A stretch of DNA of 23,765 nt from JAABRU01 sp050180235. GTDB taxonomy: Bacteria; Desulfobacterota; Desulfobacteria; Desulfobacterales; Desulfococcaceae. Every line of letters begins with the position of its first letter. Within the stretch, counting starts at the first letter, position 1. The stretch is from NCBI GenBank assembly GCA_050180235.1, contig JBFXEJ010000103.1:1-23765 (forward strand). The letters run 5' to 3'. The notes beneath the pieces were generated by a model that saw only the letters and a list, made by a program, of their open reading frames with translations, did not search any database and had not been told where the DNA came from. Below are positions 13,815 through 22,304 of the stretch, one piece after another. The translations under genes were made by a program, and so were the position numbers.

Positions 13815-14492
13815 ATGTCCATAGTCAGCACCATCAAAGGATGGGTTGGTGAAAAAAGCGCGCAGTTCGGCATGTGGCTGAAACTGGATGACAAAATTTA
13901 CATGCGCTTTCACAATCTCATTCTTCAAACCGGAAACGGCACAACACAGATTGATCACACTGTTTTATCCAGATACGGTATTTTTGTGATTGAAACAAAG
14001 AATTTCAATGGCTGGATATACGGCGGAGAAAATCAGAAAGACTGGACACAGGTTTTGTTTGGAAAAAAAAGCAGGTTCCAGAATCCTCTTCATCAAAATT
14101 ACAGGCATACAAAGGCATTGTCTGAAAATTTGGGAATTGATCACAGAAAAATATTTCCGATTGTTTTTTTCATTGGTGACGCAGAACTGAAAAGTGATTT
14201 TCCGCCAAATGTGATGAACAGCGGACTGTCTGCATACATAAAAAGTTTTACCGGGATTATTTTTTCTGACGCGGAACTGGATCGGCTCCGTAACTGCCTT
14301 GAACAACTGAAAAACAGCGGAATATCAAACCGCCAGCATGTCCGCAATCTGAATGCAAGATATTCTGATACTTCAATATGCCCAAAATGCGGTGCTGCAC
14401 TGGTTGAACGGACAGCAAAAAACGGCCCGAACGCGGGAGAGAAATTTTTTGGGTGCAGTTCCTGGCCGAAATGCAGGTATATCAAAAAGTGA
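13815..14492 (+). CDS. NERD-domain nuclease-like protein with topoisomerase-type zinc ribbon
   Basis: In this 225-residue protein the NERD domain runs from about 10 to 120: VGEKSAQFG (11-19), then TQIDHTVLSRYGIFVIETKN (44-63), giving Asp47, Glu60 and Lys62 as the PD-(D/E)XK-type active site. The C-terminal 37 residues (from about 189) are a four-cysteine zinc ribbon: CPKCG, then GEKFFGCSSWPKC, as in bacterial topoisomerase I tails. NERD proteins are predicted nucleases linked to DNA processing. The frame is open further upstream, but ATG 13815 (AGGAAAAAAT before it) begins at the normal family start. The gap to the preceding membrane-protein gene is 26 bases and the bat operon starts 70 bases downstream. 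Confidence 0.85.
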   Translation: MSIVSTIKGWVGEKSAQFGMWLKLDDKIYMRFHNLILQTGNGTTQIDHTVLSRYGIFVIETKNFNGWIYGGENQKDWTQVLFGKKSRFQNPLHQNYRHTKALSENLGIDHRKIFPIVFFIGDAELKSDFPPNVMNSGLSAYIKSFTGIIFSDAELDRLRNCLEQLKNSGISNRQHVRNLNARYSDTSICPKCGAALVERTAKNGPNAGEKFFGCSSWPKCRYIKK

Positions 14493-14562
14493 TAATTGAC
14501 TGACCATTGCCACAAAGAATGAAAACGGGAAAATTCTTAACAGATAAACTGGCAAAAACATT

Positions 14563-15561
14563 ATGTTCCGATTTGCTTCACCCTATTTTTTTCTGCTTCT
14601 GGCTTTGATTCCCATAGCCATGTTTTACCGAATCCGCAGACAGGTGTATCCGGTTATGGGCGTATCCGGTTTGACCGGGTTACGCGGTCTGAAACCATCG
14701 CCCGTGCTGCGATTCGGCTGGATCATTCCTGCCCTGAAATACGGGGTTTTCTGTCTGCTGATTCTGGCTCTGGCCCGTCCCCAGTGGGGAACCCAGAAAA
14801 TCAATGTCATGACCGAGGGCATCAATATCATCCTGGCTGTGGATTTGTCCGGAAGCATGGCTGCGCTGGATTTCAGGCGCAAAGGAAAAATCATCAACCG
14901 GCTGGAGGCTGTCAAAGGCGTGGTGGAAAATTTTGTGCAGAAACGCTCCGGGGATCGCATTGGAATGGTGGTTTTCGGAACCAATGCCTATACCCAGTTG
15001 CCTTTGACACGGGATTACAATACCATTGTCTCGCTTCTGGCCCGTCTGGAAATCGGAATGGCCGGAGAAAGAACCGCGATTGGGGATGCCATTGGGGTTT
15101 CCCTCAAACGCATTGAAGATATTCAGAGCAAATCAAATATCATCATTCTGCTTACAGACGGCAGCAGCAACGCGGGGGAACTCGCTCCTGACACTGCATC
15201 GGAGATTGCCGCGCAGAAAAAGGTCAAAATTTACACCATTGGCGTGGGAACACAGGGTGAGGCTCCGTTTCTGGTAAGACATCCCATTTTCGGGGAGCGA
15301 TATGTATATCAGAAAACCGAAATGGATGAGGAAGTGCTGCGCAAAATAGCAGACAAAACCGGAGGAATGTATTTCCGGGCTGAAGACACCGAAGGCTTGG
15401 AAAAGATTTATGAAACCATTGACAATCTGGAAAAAACCGAGGTGAAGGTGGAGCATTTTGCCGAATACCGGGAGTTTTATCCCTGGTTTCTCATTCCTGC
15501 CTTTGTGCTGCTTATCTGCCGGATTTTTCTTATCAATACAAGATTTCTGAGGATTCCATGA
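14563..15561 (+). CDS. batA: BatA: membrane VWA-domain protein
   Basis: The 332-residue protein starts FASPYFFLLLALIPIAMFY, the usual BatA beginning with a first membrane segment. A second segment follows (about 57-72, ALKYGVFCLLILALARPQWG), then a von Willebrand factor A domain with the MIDAS motif DLSGS (94-98), and a C-terminal membrane anchor (WFLIPAFVLLICRIFL). BatA belongs to the Bacteroides aerotolerance (Bat) system, a membrane complex with BatB, the VWA domains facing the periplasm. The stop overlaps the next ATG by four bases (ATGA). The ribosome binding site is weak (no clear GGAGG before 14563). The moxR and DUF58 genes that usually precede batA are absent here; the NERD gene lies upstream instead. 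Confidence 0.92.
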   Translation: MFRFASPYFFLLLALIPIAMFYRIRRQVYPVMGVSGLTGLRGLKPSPVLRFGWIIPALKYGVFCLLILALARPQWGTQKINVMTEGINIILAVDLSGSMAALDFRRKGKIINRLEAVKGVVENFVQKRSGDRIGMVVFGTNAYTQLPLTRDYNTIVSLLARLEIGMAGERTAIGDAIGVSLKRIEDIQSKSNIIILLTDGSSNAGELAPDTASEIAAQKKVKIYTIGVGTQGEAPFLVRHPIFGERYVYQKTEMDEEVLRKIADKTGGMYFRAEDTEGLEKIYETIDNLEKTEVKVEHFAEYREFYPWFLIPAFVLLICRIFLINTRFLRIP

Positions 15562-17474
15562 AATTTGCCAGAATGGAAATGCTTTTTCTGATTTGGGCAG
15601 TGCCTGTCTGTTTTCTGCTGTATCTGTACGGAAACAAAAAGCGGAAAAAAATACTGGAAACATTTTCCACACGCAGGGGACTGAAATCCATTGTTCCTGT
15701 GCGCGGGGACACGCGCAGATGGATAAAAGCGGGACTGGCACTTGCAGCCATGACTGTTATGGCTCTGGCTCTTTCCGGCCCCCAGTACGGATACAAATGG
15801 CAGGAAACACAGCAGCAGGGCGTGGATATTGTCATTGCACTGGACTGCTCCAAAAGTATGCTCGCGACTGATATAAAACCCACGCGGCTGGATCGTGCCA
15901 AACGCAAGATTTACGATCTGCTGGGCATTCTGGAAGGCGACCGGGTGGGACTGGTGGCTTTTGCAGGAACCGCTTTTATGCAATGCCCTCTGACTTTGGA
16001 TTATGGAGCGTTCCATATTTTTCTGCAAACTCTCACTCCGGAATATCTGCCGGTGGGCGGAACTGACATCAGCGCGGCTGTGCGCACTGCCCTGAGTTCC
16101 TTTGATACCAAAATCAATTCGGAAAAAGCACTGATTCTCATCACAGACGGAGAAAATACCGGTGAAGATGATCCCATAAAAGCTGCGGAAGAAGCGCAGA
16201 AAGCAGGAGTGAAGATTTTCTGCATTGGTGTGGGAAGTGAAGGCGGTGTGCCTGTTCCGGAAAAGGAAGGTTCCCTGAAAAAAGACAAAAGCGGTCAGAT
16301 TGTTGTCACGCGGCTTGATGAGGAAAGCCTGAAAAAAATGGCGGTTCTCACGGGCGGAACCTATGTGCGCTCTGTGGCCGGGGATATGGATCTGGAACTG
16401 ATTTACAAGCAGGAAATACGGGGAAAAATGGAACAGTCTGCTCTGGCAGGCGGACGCAGACAGATTTGGGAAGACCGGTATCAGTGGGTGCTTATTTTTG
16501 CGCTGATATTTCTGGGAGCGGAAATCTTTTTGCCATCAGTGGGAAAAGCAGCCGCTGTGCTTGCGCTGTTTTGTCTGATTTCAATGCCTTGCGATGTACA
16601 TGCCAATGCCATGCGGGACGGGCTGGAGGCATATGACAAAGGCGAGTATGAAAAGGCGTTGAAATTTTTCATTGACGCACAGTTGGATGATCCGGACAAT
16701 CCGAAAATTCTGTACAATATCGGCAATGCCTATTACAAACTGGAAAATTATGATTCTGCCGCGCAGAATTACTCTCAGGCATTGGAAAAAGAGGATAAGG
16801 AACTGAAAGAAAAACTGCTTTACAATCTGGGAAATGCCAATTTCCGGAAGAAAAAATATGACGATGCCATCAAAAATTATGAAGCCGCGCTGCAAATCAA
16901 TCCTGATGATCCGCAGGCAAAGCAGAATATGGAATTTGCAAAACAGGTGAAAGAGCAGATGGAACAGCAGCAGAAACAGGAATGTGATAAGGGCGAAAAA
17001 GGCGATAAGGATCAGGAAAAGAAAGACGAGCAGGACAAGAAAGAAGGGGAAAATCAGGATCAGGAGAACAAGGATCAGGAGAAGAAAGAGGGAGAAGATC
17101 AGGAGAAGAACGGGGATCAGGAGAAGCAGGACGATCAGAAGGGAGAGCAGGAAAAGAATCAGCCTGAAAATCAGGAAAAGCAGGGGGAAGATCAGAAATC
17201 CGGTGAGAATAAGGACGAAGAACAGCCTTCTCCTGAGTCTGGCAAAGAAAAAGAGGATGATGGGCAGCAGTCTGCTTCCGGAGAGGAAAAAGCGGAAGAT
17301 CAGGAAGAACAAAAGGAAATGGCAGAGGCTAAACCCTCTGATGAAAAAAATCAGCCGGATACTGATGCCGCTCAGCAGCAGCAAATGGAAAAAATGCTCA
17401 ACCGCCTGAAAGATGAACCCGGAAAAGCCATGATTCCCCGTTACCGGGAAAGGCATGTGGAAAAGGATTGGTAA
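15558..17474 (+). CDS. batB: BatB-BatC fusion: VWA domain plus TPR
   Basis: The 638-residue protein joins two usual operon members. Residues 1-350 are BatB: an N-terminal anchor, a second segment (AGLALAAMTVMALALSGPQ), the VWA MIDAS motif DCSKS (96-100), and two membrane segments near 310-345. Residues 352-465 are TPR repeats (YDKGEYEKALKFF, YNIGNAYYKLENY, YNLGNANFRKKKYDDAI), the BatC part. About 140 residues of Glu/Lys/Gln/Asp low complexity follow (470-611), then the conserved end MLNRLKDEPGKAM, then RHVEKDW. The fusion is known from delta-proteobacteria and others. TPRs face the periplasm and probably bridge VWA partners. Overlaps: 4 bp with batA and 1 bp (TAATG) with batD. Confidence 0.92.
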   Translation: MKFARMEMLFLIWAVPVCFLLYLYGNKKRKKILETFSTRRGLKSIVPVRGDTRRWIKAGLALAAMTVMALALSGPQYGYKWQETQQQGVDIVIALDCSKSMLATDIKPTRLDRAKRKIYDLLGILEGDRVGLVAFAGTAFMQCPLTLDYGAFHIFLQTLTPEYLPVGGTDISAAVRTALSSFDTKINSEKALILITDGENTGEDDPIKAAEEAQKAGVKIFCIGVGSEGGVPVPEKEGSLKKDKSGQIVVTRLDEESLKKMAVLTGGTYVRSVAGDMDLELIYKQEIRGKMEQSALAGGRRQIWEDRYQWVLIFALIFLGAEIFLPSVGKAAAVLALFCLISMPCDVHANAMRDGLEAYDKGEYEKALKFFIDAQLDDPDNPKILYNIGNAYYKLENYDSAAQNYSQALEKEDKELKEKLLYNLGNANFRKKKYDDAIKNYEAALQINPDDPQAKQNMEFAKQVKEQMEQQQKQECDKGEKGDKDQEKKDEQDKKEGENQDQENKDQEKKEGEDQEKNGDQEKQDDQKGEQEKNQPENQEKQGEDQKSGENKDEEQPSPESGKEKEDDGQQSASGEEKAEDQEEQKEMAEAKPSDEKNQPDTDAAQQQQMEKMLNRLKDEPGKAMIPRYRERHVEKDW

Positions 17475-19321
17475 TGAAATCGCATACAATTTTCGAATAC
17501 AATCATTTGCGTATATCCTTTTTGCGTAGGGTGGGCACGACAGTGCCCACCAATTCTCTGACAATGGTGGGCAACGCTTTCGCTTTTGCCCACCCTACAA
17601 TTTTTATTGTTATTCTGACACTCTCCCTGCTTTTTCCTGCACAAATTCAGGCAGAGGAAGTCAGTGCAACTGTGAATCGTACACAACTGCGGCTGGGGGA
17701 ATCCCTTGAACTGAAAATCACAGTCAGCGGAGAGGAAGGAAATGTTGATCTCAGTCCCATACAGGATTTCAAAATCATTTCCAGAGGTACAGCCACCAGT
17801 ATCAACATGATCAACGGACAGTTTTCCCGTGAAACAGCTTATACGTATACCCTGATTCCCCTGAAGGAAGGCAGTCTGACCATTCCCTCGCTGCCTGTGA
17901 ATTCCGGAAGCCGGACTTGGCATACCAAACCGGTATCCATTCTGGTTTCCAAAACCGATCCGTCTGAGAACAGCACCAAGGCAGATCAGGATGTTTTTGC
18001 ACAGGCACAGGTTTCAGAGAATTCCCCTTTTGCGGGTCAGCAGATTGTTTATACCATCAAAGTTTATCAGGCTGCGGAAATAGCCAATGCAAATCTGCAG
18101 GCCCCGGATTTTTCCGGATTCAGTGCCAAAAAGGTGGAGGAACCGAAACAGTACCGTACCGTAGTCAATGGCAGGGAATTTCATGTTACTGCACTGACTT
18201 ATGTGCTGATTCCTGTAAAACCGGGGGAAATCACCATTGGCCCTGCCGTTCTTCACTGCGATATTGTGCGCCGTTCCGGCAGAAGACGCAGCTTTTTTGA
18301 TGATCCTTTTTTGGGTGGCAGGTTGGAATCCGCTGTATTTCAGACCGAACCGATCAGCCTGAATATCCGTGCTTTGCCACAGTATCAGGGAACCGGGAAA
18401 TTCTCCGGGCTGGTGGGAAAATTCAGCATTCACACTGCCATTGATCCTGCTGCAATCAAAGTCGGGGAATCCGCGACCCTGTCTCTTGTCATATCCGGAA
18501 CAGGCAATATCATGGACGCGGGCCAGCCGGAGATTGCCATTCCCCAGTCTTTCAAAACCTATAATGACAATCCTGAAGATGCGATTCAGGTTACAGAGCA
18601 GGGCTATTCCGGTCAGAAATCCTTCCGCACTGCGCTGGTTCCCTCTGAACCGGGGGAATATGACATTGGTGCTGTGCAACTGGTTTATTTTGACACAGAA
18701 AAAGGGGAGTATGCAGAAACAGCAGCGCATGCTCTGCATATGAGTGTGGCTCCTTCCAATGAAAAACCTGATGATATGAATGCGGTTTCTCCGACTTTGC
18801 CGGAAAAGCCGTCTTTTAAGAAAAAAGTGGAATTCACAGGCCGGGATATTCTGCCTTTGAAAGAGGACATGGAAGTGCTGAAAACACAGAAATCCATGTC
18901 TGCCATGCTTTTTTTCCTTTTCCTTGCAGCACCTGTGTCTGTTTTTGTGATGGCAAAAACAGTTATTGTGATGACAGGAAAAAAACAGGAAATTCCCCAG
19001 ATGATGGCGCGCCGCGCGCAGAATGCTCTGAAAGACGCGGAACGGGCAGTGTCTGATCCGGAGAAATTTCTTTCCTTTATATACCGGGCTGTGATTTCCG
19101 CAATCCATGCCAAAGCCGGAACTGCGGGAGAATCCCTGACCTATGCAGAGGCTGCGGAGATTCTGAGAAGCAAAGGATTTGCTGAAGAAACTGCACGGAA
19201 CGCGTCAGGTCTGCTGGAAAAAATTGAATCTGCCAAATTCAGCGGTCTGATGACAAAAACGGATTTTGCACAGGAGCTGCTGAAGGAAACAAAGGATTTG
19301 TTCAAAATTATAGATAGATAG
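17474..19321 (+). CDS. batD: BatD: secreted/membrane protein of the Bat operon
   Basis: The 615-residue protein follows batB by a TAATG overlap, with AAAGGA before the ATG. After a signal sequence (IFIVILTLSLLFPAQIQA, cleavage before EEVSATVNRTQL) it has the beta-rich BatD repeats (VSATVNRTQLRLGESLELKI, then NSPFAGQQIVYTIKVYQ, later AIKVGESATLSLVISG). A membrane segment lies near residue 480 (MLFFLFLAAPVSVFVMAKTV), with a helical cytoplasmic tail after it. This is the expected BatD architecture. The odd part is the N-terminus: 40 residues precede the hydrophobic core, about 24 of them (RVGTTVPTNSLTM to HPT) encoded by a palindromic element at 17526-17598. An alternative start at ATG 17564 would give a shorter signal peptide lying within that element. 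Confidence 0.88.
   Translation: MKSHTIFEYNHLRISFLRRVGTTVPTNSLTMVGNAFAFAHPTIFIVILTLSLLFPAQIQAEEVSATVNRTQLRLGESLELKITVSGEEGNVDLSPIQDFKIISRGTATSINMINGQFSRETAYTYTLIPLKEGSLTIPSLPVNSGSRTWHTKPVSILVSKTDPSENSTKADQDVFAQAQVSENSPFAGQQIVYTIKVYQAAEIANANLQAPDFSGFSAKKVEEPKQYRTVVNGREFHVTALTYVLIPVKPGEITIGPAVLHCDIVRRSGRRRSFFDDPFLGGRLESAVFQTEPISLNIRALPQYQGTGKFSGLVGKFSIHTAIDPAAIKVGESATLSLVISGTGNIMDAGQPEIAIPQSFKTYNDNPEDAIQVTEQGYSGQKSFRTALVPSEPGEYDIGAVQLVYFDTEKGEYAETAAHALHMSVAPSNEKPDDMNAVSPTLPEKPSFKKKVEFTGRDILPLKEDMEVLKTQKSMSAMLFFLFLAAPVSVFVMAKTVIVMTGKKQEIPQMMARRAQNALKDAERAVSDPEKFLSFIYRAVISAIHAKAGTAGESLTYAEAAEILRSKGFAEETARNASGLLEKIESAKFSGLMTKTDFAQELLKETKDLFKIIDR
17526..17598. repeat. Palindromic element inside batD coding sequence
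   Basis: The outer arms GTAGGGTGGGCA (17526-17537) and TGCCCACCCTAC (17587-17598) are perfect over 12 bases. A further internal hairpin GTGGGCAC / GTGCCCAC spans 17531-17550, and TGGTGGGCA recurs at 17566. The motif resembles the core stem of element A at 1168-1240 (GGGYGGGCACG), so the two may belong to related families. The element keeps the batD frame open through the signal-peptide region. Confidence 0.75.
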
Positions 19322-19337
19322 CTGTCTGTTTTTTTGT

Positions 19338-19381
19338 TTCCCACAGAGGACACAGAGGGTTCCCACAGAGGACACAGAGGA
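19338..19381. repeat. Two tandem 22-bp repeats between batD and batE
   Basis: TTCCCACAGAGGACACAGAG is repeated back to back (19338-19359 and 19360-19381) with only the last base different. The repeat occupies the middle of the 108-base batD-batE gap. CACAGAGGACACAGAGG-type strings occur as dispersed repeats in several environmental bacteria. No secondary structure or T-run was noted. Confidence 0.75.
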
Positions 19382-19429
19382 TTTTTTCATCTGTTCCAAT
19401 TTTGAAGTATCTGTAATATTGGAAATTAT

Positions 19430-20182
19430 ATGAAAATCAAATTCATTTTTTTTGCATTTTTGCTGTTCTTTCTGTCCGGAAATGCTGCTGCTCAGGATAA
19501 GGAACTGACTCAGGCTTTTCTTCACGGCATTGATCAGTACAAAGCCGGGGATTTTGCCGCGGCTGCCCAGTCTTTTCAGAAGCTTGCGGACGCGGGCATC
19601 CGCAATGGAAAACTTTTTTACAATCTGGGCAATGCCTATCTCAAAACCGGACAAATCGGGCCGGCCATGCTCTGGTATGAACGCGCACTGCAGCTTATTC
19701 CTGATGATCCTGACCTGCGTTTCAATTATGAATACGCTCTCACCCTGCTCAAAGATGACAGAGGGGAAAAAAACATCAGCATTGTCAGGATTCTGTTTTT
19801 CTGGAAATACATGCTCAGTGCCTCAGTTGTCCGCATAACAGCGCTTGTGCTGAATGCCCTGTTCTGGATGATGGTGACAGTCCGGCTTGTGATGCGCAAA
19901 AAACTGCTGAAGACTCCGATTGTCCTGACATTGATTCTGGCTTCGGTTTTTTCCCTGACCGCCATATACAATTATTATGAATCCAAATATTTGCAGATGG
20001 GAGTCATTATTTCTGAGGAAGTGCCGGTGCGCTCCGGACTTTCAGATGACGCGACAGAACTCTTCCGTCTGCACGCGGGAAGCAAAATACAGATTGAAAG
20101 GGAAAAACAGGGATATTACCGCATTGTTTTCACAGAAGACAAAATCGGGTGGATACGCAGTGCGGATGCGGGAGTCATCTGA
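19430..20182 (+). CDS. batE: BatE: TPR and SH3-like membrane protein
   Basis: The 250-residue protein has a signal peptide (MKIKFIFFAFLLFFLSGNAA, cleavage near AAAQ-DK) and TPR units (QYKAGDFAAAAQSFQKL, then YNLGNAYLKTGQIGPAMLWY). Two membrane segments follow (about 121-145 and 162-180), and the C-terminal SH3-like domain has the usual SEEVPVRSG, then GSKIQIEREKQGYYRIVF, then IGWIRSADAGVI. This is the standard BatE layout and closes the Bat operon. It is separated from batD by 108 bases holding a tandem repeat, which could separate its regulation. It ends 27 bases from the convergent scpB stop. A small imperfect stem (CAAAGACA / TGTCTGCTTTG, about 20184-20206) lies in that gap. Confidence 0.9.
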   Translation: MKIKFIFFAFLLFFLSGNAAAQDKELTQAFLHGIDQYKAGDFAAAAQSFQKLADAGIRNGKLFYNLGNAYLKTGQIGPAMLWYERALQLIPDDPDLRFNYEYALTLLKDDRGEKNISIVRILFFWKYMLSASVVRITALVLNALFWMMVTVRLVMRKKLLKTPIVLTLILASVFSLTAIYNYYESKYLQMGVIISEEVPVRSGLSDDATELFRLHAGSKIQIEREKQGYYRIVFTEDKIGWIRSADAGVI

Positions 20183-20209
20183 GCAAAGACAAACTGTCTG
20201 CTTTGATAT

Positions 20210-21100
20210 TCAGGCAGTTTTTGCGGATCTGCGCCGGGCATTACGGAATGCCCGGAGAAAGCGTTTTCCGGACCTGCCGGTTTCTTTGCTCCGGAGCGGA
20301 TTGCGGGAGCCGCCGGCCGGGGTGCGGTGAAGGGATGCTGTCCGGAATCTCCGGGGCAGAATTTTTGCCTGTTTCATTTTGCGGACAAAAGCCCGGCGGC
20401 AGCGCGGGGCAACTATCCGCTGAAACAACAGCGCATACAGCACCCGGCCCCGGCGTTTTTGGCACAGGGTTTTCTGTTCCTGTTCAGCATCTTCTGCTTT
20501 TCTTCCCCCGGTAAAAATGAACTCATCAAATTTCCGCTCTTCCCCGCTTTTCTCCCTGAAAGCTTCCAGAGGATCCTCTTTGCCGAAAGCCTCAATCTCT
20601 TTGGGGGAAGGCAGATCCTTCAAGTCCTTTAAATCAAACATTTCCAGAAATTTCTGGGTGGTTCCGTATATCATGGGACGGCCCGGAATCTCCCTGCGTC
20701 CCATGACGCGGATCAGCTTGCGTTCCAGCAGGATACGGAGAACTCCGCCGCTGTCAACGCCCCGGATATAATCAATGTCACTGCGGATTACAGGCTGCTT
20801 GTAGGCAATGATGGCCAGCGTTTCCAGAGAGGCCTTGCTGAGCCGGGCCGGTTTGTTCTGCAGCATCCGTCTGATCCATTCCTTATACTCCGGTCTTGTC
20901 CGAAGCTGGTATCCGCCTGCCACTTCGCAGAGGTAAAATCCGCCTTTGCGCGTGTCATAATCCGAAGCCAGTTCAAACAGAGCCTCGCGCACAGGAAAGG
21001 TTTCCCGCAGATCCAGAATCTCCTGAATCCGTCTTACAGACAGGGGCGTGTCTGAGACAAAAAGCAGAGCTTCAATAATATGTCTGAGTTCTTCCTTCAT
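20210..21100 (-). CDS. scpB: ScpB: SMC-ScpA-ScpB complex winged-helix subunit
   Basis: The first 190 residues are a normal ScpB with two winged-helix domains: HIIEALLFVSDTPLSVRRIQ (7-26), LSKASLETLAIIAYKQPV, RSDIDYIRGVDSGGVLRILL, RGRPMIYGTT-like GRPMIYGTTQKFLEMFDLKD. ScpB dimers bind the kleisin ScpA on SMC and act in chromosome organisation. From about residue 210 the tail is unusual: about 85 residues rich in Arg and Lys (QKRRGRVLYALLFQRIVAPR and onward) from GC-rich DNA. The neighbouring reading frame over the same DNA (20241-20465) gives a Pro/Ser/Ala/Glu-rich stretch more like a normal disordered tail, so an indel near 20465 may have changed the frame. The start overlaps the scpA stop (ATGA). 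It is convergent with batE. Confidence 0.88.
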   Translation of the reverse strand: MKEELRHIIEALLFVSDTPLSVRRIQEILDLRETFPVREALFELASDYDTRKGGFYLCEVAGGYQLRTRPEYKEWIRRMLQNKPARLSKASLETLAIIAYKQPVIRSDIDYIRGVDSGGVLRILLERKLIRVMGRREIPGRPMIYGTTQKFLEMFDLKDLKDLPSPKEIEAFGKEDPLEAFREKSGEERKFDEFIFTGGRKAEDAEQEQKTLCQKRRGRVLYALLFQRIVAPRCRRAFVRKMKQAKILPRRFRTASLHRTPAGGSRNPLRSKETGRSGKRFLRAFRNARRRSAKTA

Positions 21101-21813
21101 ATGTAAAAAAGCCGGATAATGCCGGTATGCACCTGCTGGGTAATGCGGATCAGGCTGAGTTTTGCCATCTCCAGAATGGACAGAAACGTTACTATGAGTT
21201 CCTCTTTCACGGATGCTGCGGAAAAAAGTTCCTGAAAGGTGACAGAACCCCGCTGTTCCAGAATATCCAGTATCTCTGAAATTTTGTCCTTGATGGAAAA
21301 GCGTTCTTCGCTGAAATCCACCCGGTGATCCTCTCCTACCTTTTCCAGAATGGTCTGAAAAGCCATAATCAGATCATAGAGACTGGCCGCAATCAACTGT
21401 TCTTCCTTATCTATTGTAAGTTCCTCTTTTCCGGGTGTTCTGACAAAGGTGTCTTCTCCCAGAATGGGCCGTTCATTCAACTGATCAGCCAAAGATTTCA
21501 TGCGCAGATATTCCAGCAGGGGACGGGCAATCTCCAGGCGCGGGTCTTCATCGTCATCCCCTTCGGAACCGTGAACAGGCAGCAGAGTACGGGATTTGAT
21601 ATGTGCCAGGGTTGCGGCCATAAGGATGAAATCTCCGGCCACATCAATATTCATGGCCTTCATCCATTCCAGATAGCCCAGATACTGCTCGGTTATCATA
21701 GCGATGGGAATATCGTAGACATCCACCTCATTTTTTTTGATGAGATAGATAAGAAGGTCCATAGGGCCTTCAAAAACGCTCTCCACCTTTACTTCATAAC
21801 GGTCATCAGGCAT
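21097..21813 (-). CDS. scpA: ScpA: kleisin of the SMC complex
   Basis: The 238-residue protein begins with the ScpA signature YEVKVESVFEGPMDLLIYLI (about 5-24) and IAMITEQYLGYLEWM. It continues through DFILMAATLAHIKSRTLLP, and ends in a winged-helix (SVTFQELFSAASVKEELIVT, then TFLSILEMAKLSLIRI). It is the kleisin bridging SMC heads together with ScpB, in the cytoplasm on the nucleoid. The length is normal. scpB follows with a four-base overlap, so both are translated together. In many delta-proteobacteria trpS lies directly upstream; here an Rpn-type gene, its duplicate and a palindrome separate them. Confidence 0.94.
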   Translation of the reverse strand: MPDDRYEVKVESVFEGPMDLLIYLIKKNEVDVYDIPIAMITEQYLGYLEWMKAMNIDVAGDFILMAATLAHIKSRTLLPVHGSEGDDDEDPRLEIARPLLEYLRMKSLADQLNERPILGEDTFVRTPGKEELTIDKEEQLIAASLYDLIMAFQTILEKVGEDHRVDFSEERFSIKDKISEILDILEQRGSVTFQELFSAASVKEELIVTFLSILEMAKLSLIRITQQVHTGIIRLFYI

Positions 21814-21938
21814 TCCGGCTGGTGTTCTTCCTCAGAAATTTTCAGAAAATCAGCAAATGAAAAACTGTTTGTGTCAAACTGTGCTTACCCGCACACATAA
21901 GCGAAATCTGTCTGTCAGGCATGAATTTCTCTGTAAAT

Positions 21939-22304
21939 TCAGGCTGCATGCAGATTTTTCTGATGCAGTATATCACGGAAAGATTCCAAATCATGACATT
22001 TCACAGCCTGCACCAGAAGAGATTTCAGCACAGTGAATTCGCCGATCTGTCTGACAGTGCGGGAAACATCTCTGGGAACCCTGCCGAAACGCCCCCTCAC
22101 CGCATCTATCAGCATTTCCCGGCTGGCTTCCACTTTTCCCTCTGCTTTTCCCTCTGTCTTTCCTTTTTCCTTTCCGATACGTTCAGCACTGGTTATATAC
22201 GGCATTTTCTTTTCCTCCTCAATGGCTGTCAGTTCATCAGTCAGTTTCTTCTCCAATGTTTCAGGCAGAACCATGAGCCAGTCAATGAACAGGCATAATC
22301 CGAT
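21939..22304 (-). pseudogene. In-frame duplicate of the Rpn C-terminal module
   Basis: The frame continues directly after the TGA of the full Rpn gene (22305-22307), in the same phase, for 122 codons to a stop at 21939-21941. It encodes only the C-terminal part: DWLMVLPE, the charged coiled-coil stretch (EEEKKMPYITSAERIGKEKG) and REMLIDAVRGRFGRVPRDVS to the end. The nuclease domain is missing. An internal ATG (22274, MVLPETLEKK) would allow a 111-residue product. Changes are mostly conservative, so either it is recent or the module is under selection. It may simply be the 3' end of a second paralogue whose 5' part was deleted. Confidence 0.6.

Noticed and set aside
16967..17390. Highly repetitive Glu/Lys/Gln/Asp codons as a possible frameshift or assembly artefact
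   Set aside because: Such charged linkers are normal in BatC-type proteins, and the conserved C-terminal motif ending in VEKDW follows in the same frame.
16581..17564. 327-codon hydrophobic minus-strand frame
   Set aside because: It is the complement of the Lys/Glu/Gln-rich stretch of the BatB-BatC fusion; antisense of GAA/AAA/GAG codons gives Phe/Leu/Ser-rich pseudo-membrane segments.
21849..21877. Perfect TTGACA on the minus strand upstream of scpA
   Set aside because: The hexamer 17 bases on is GCTGAT, only 3 of 6 matches to TATAAT; too weak to annotate as a promoter.
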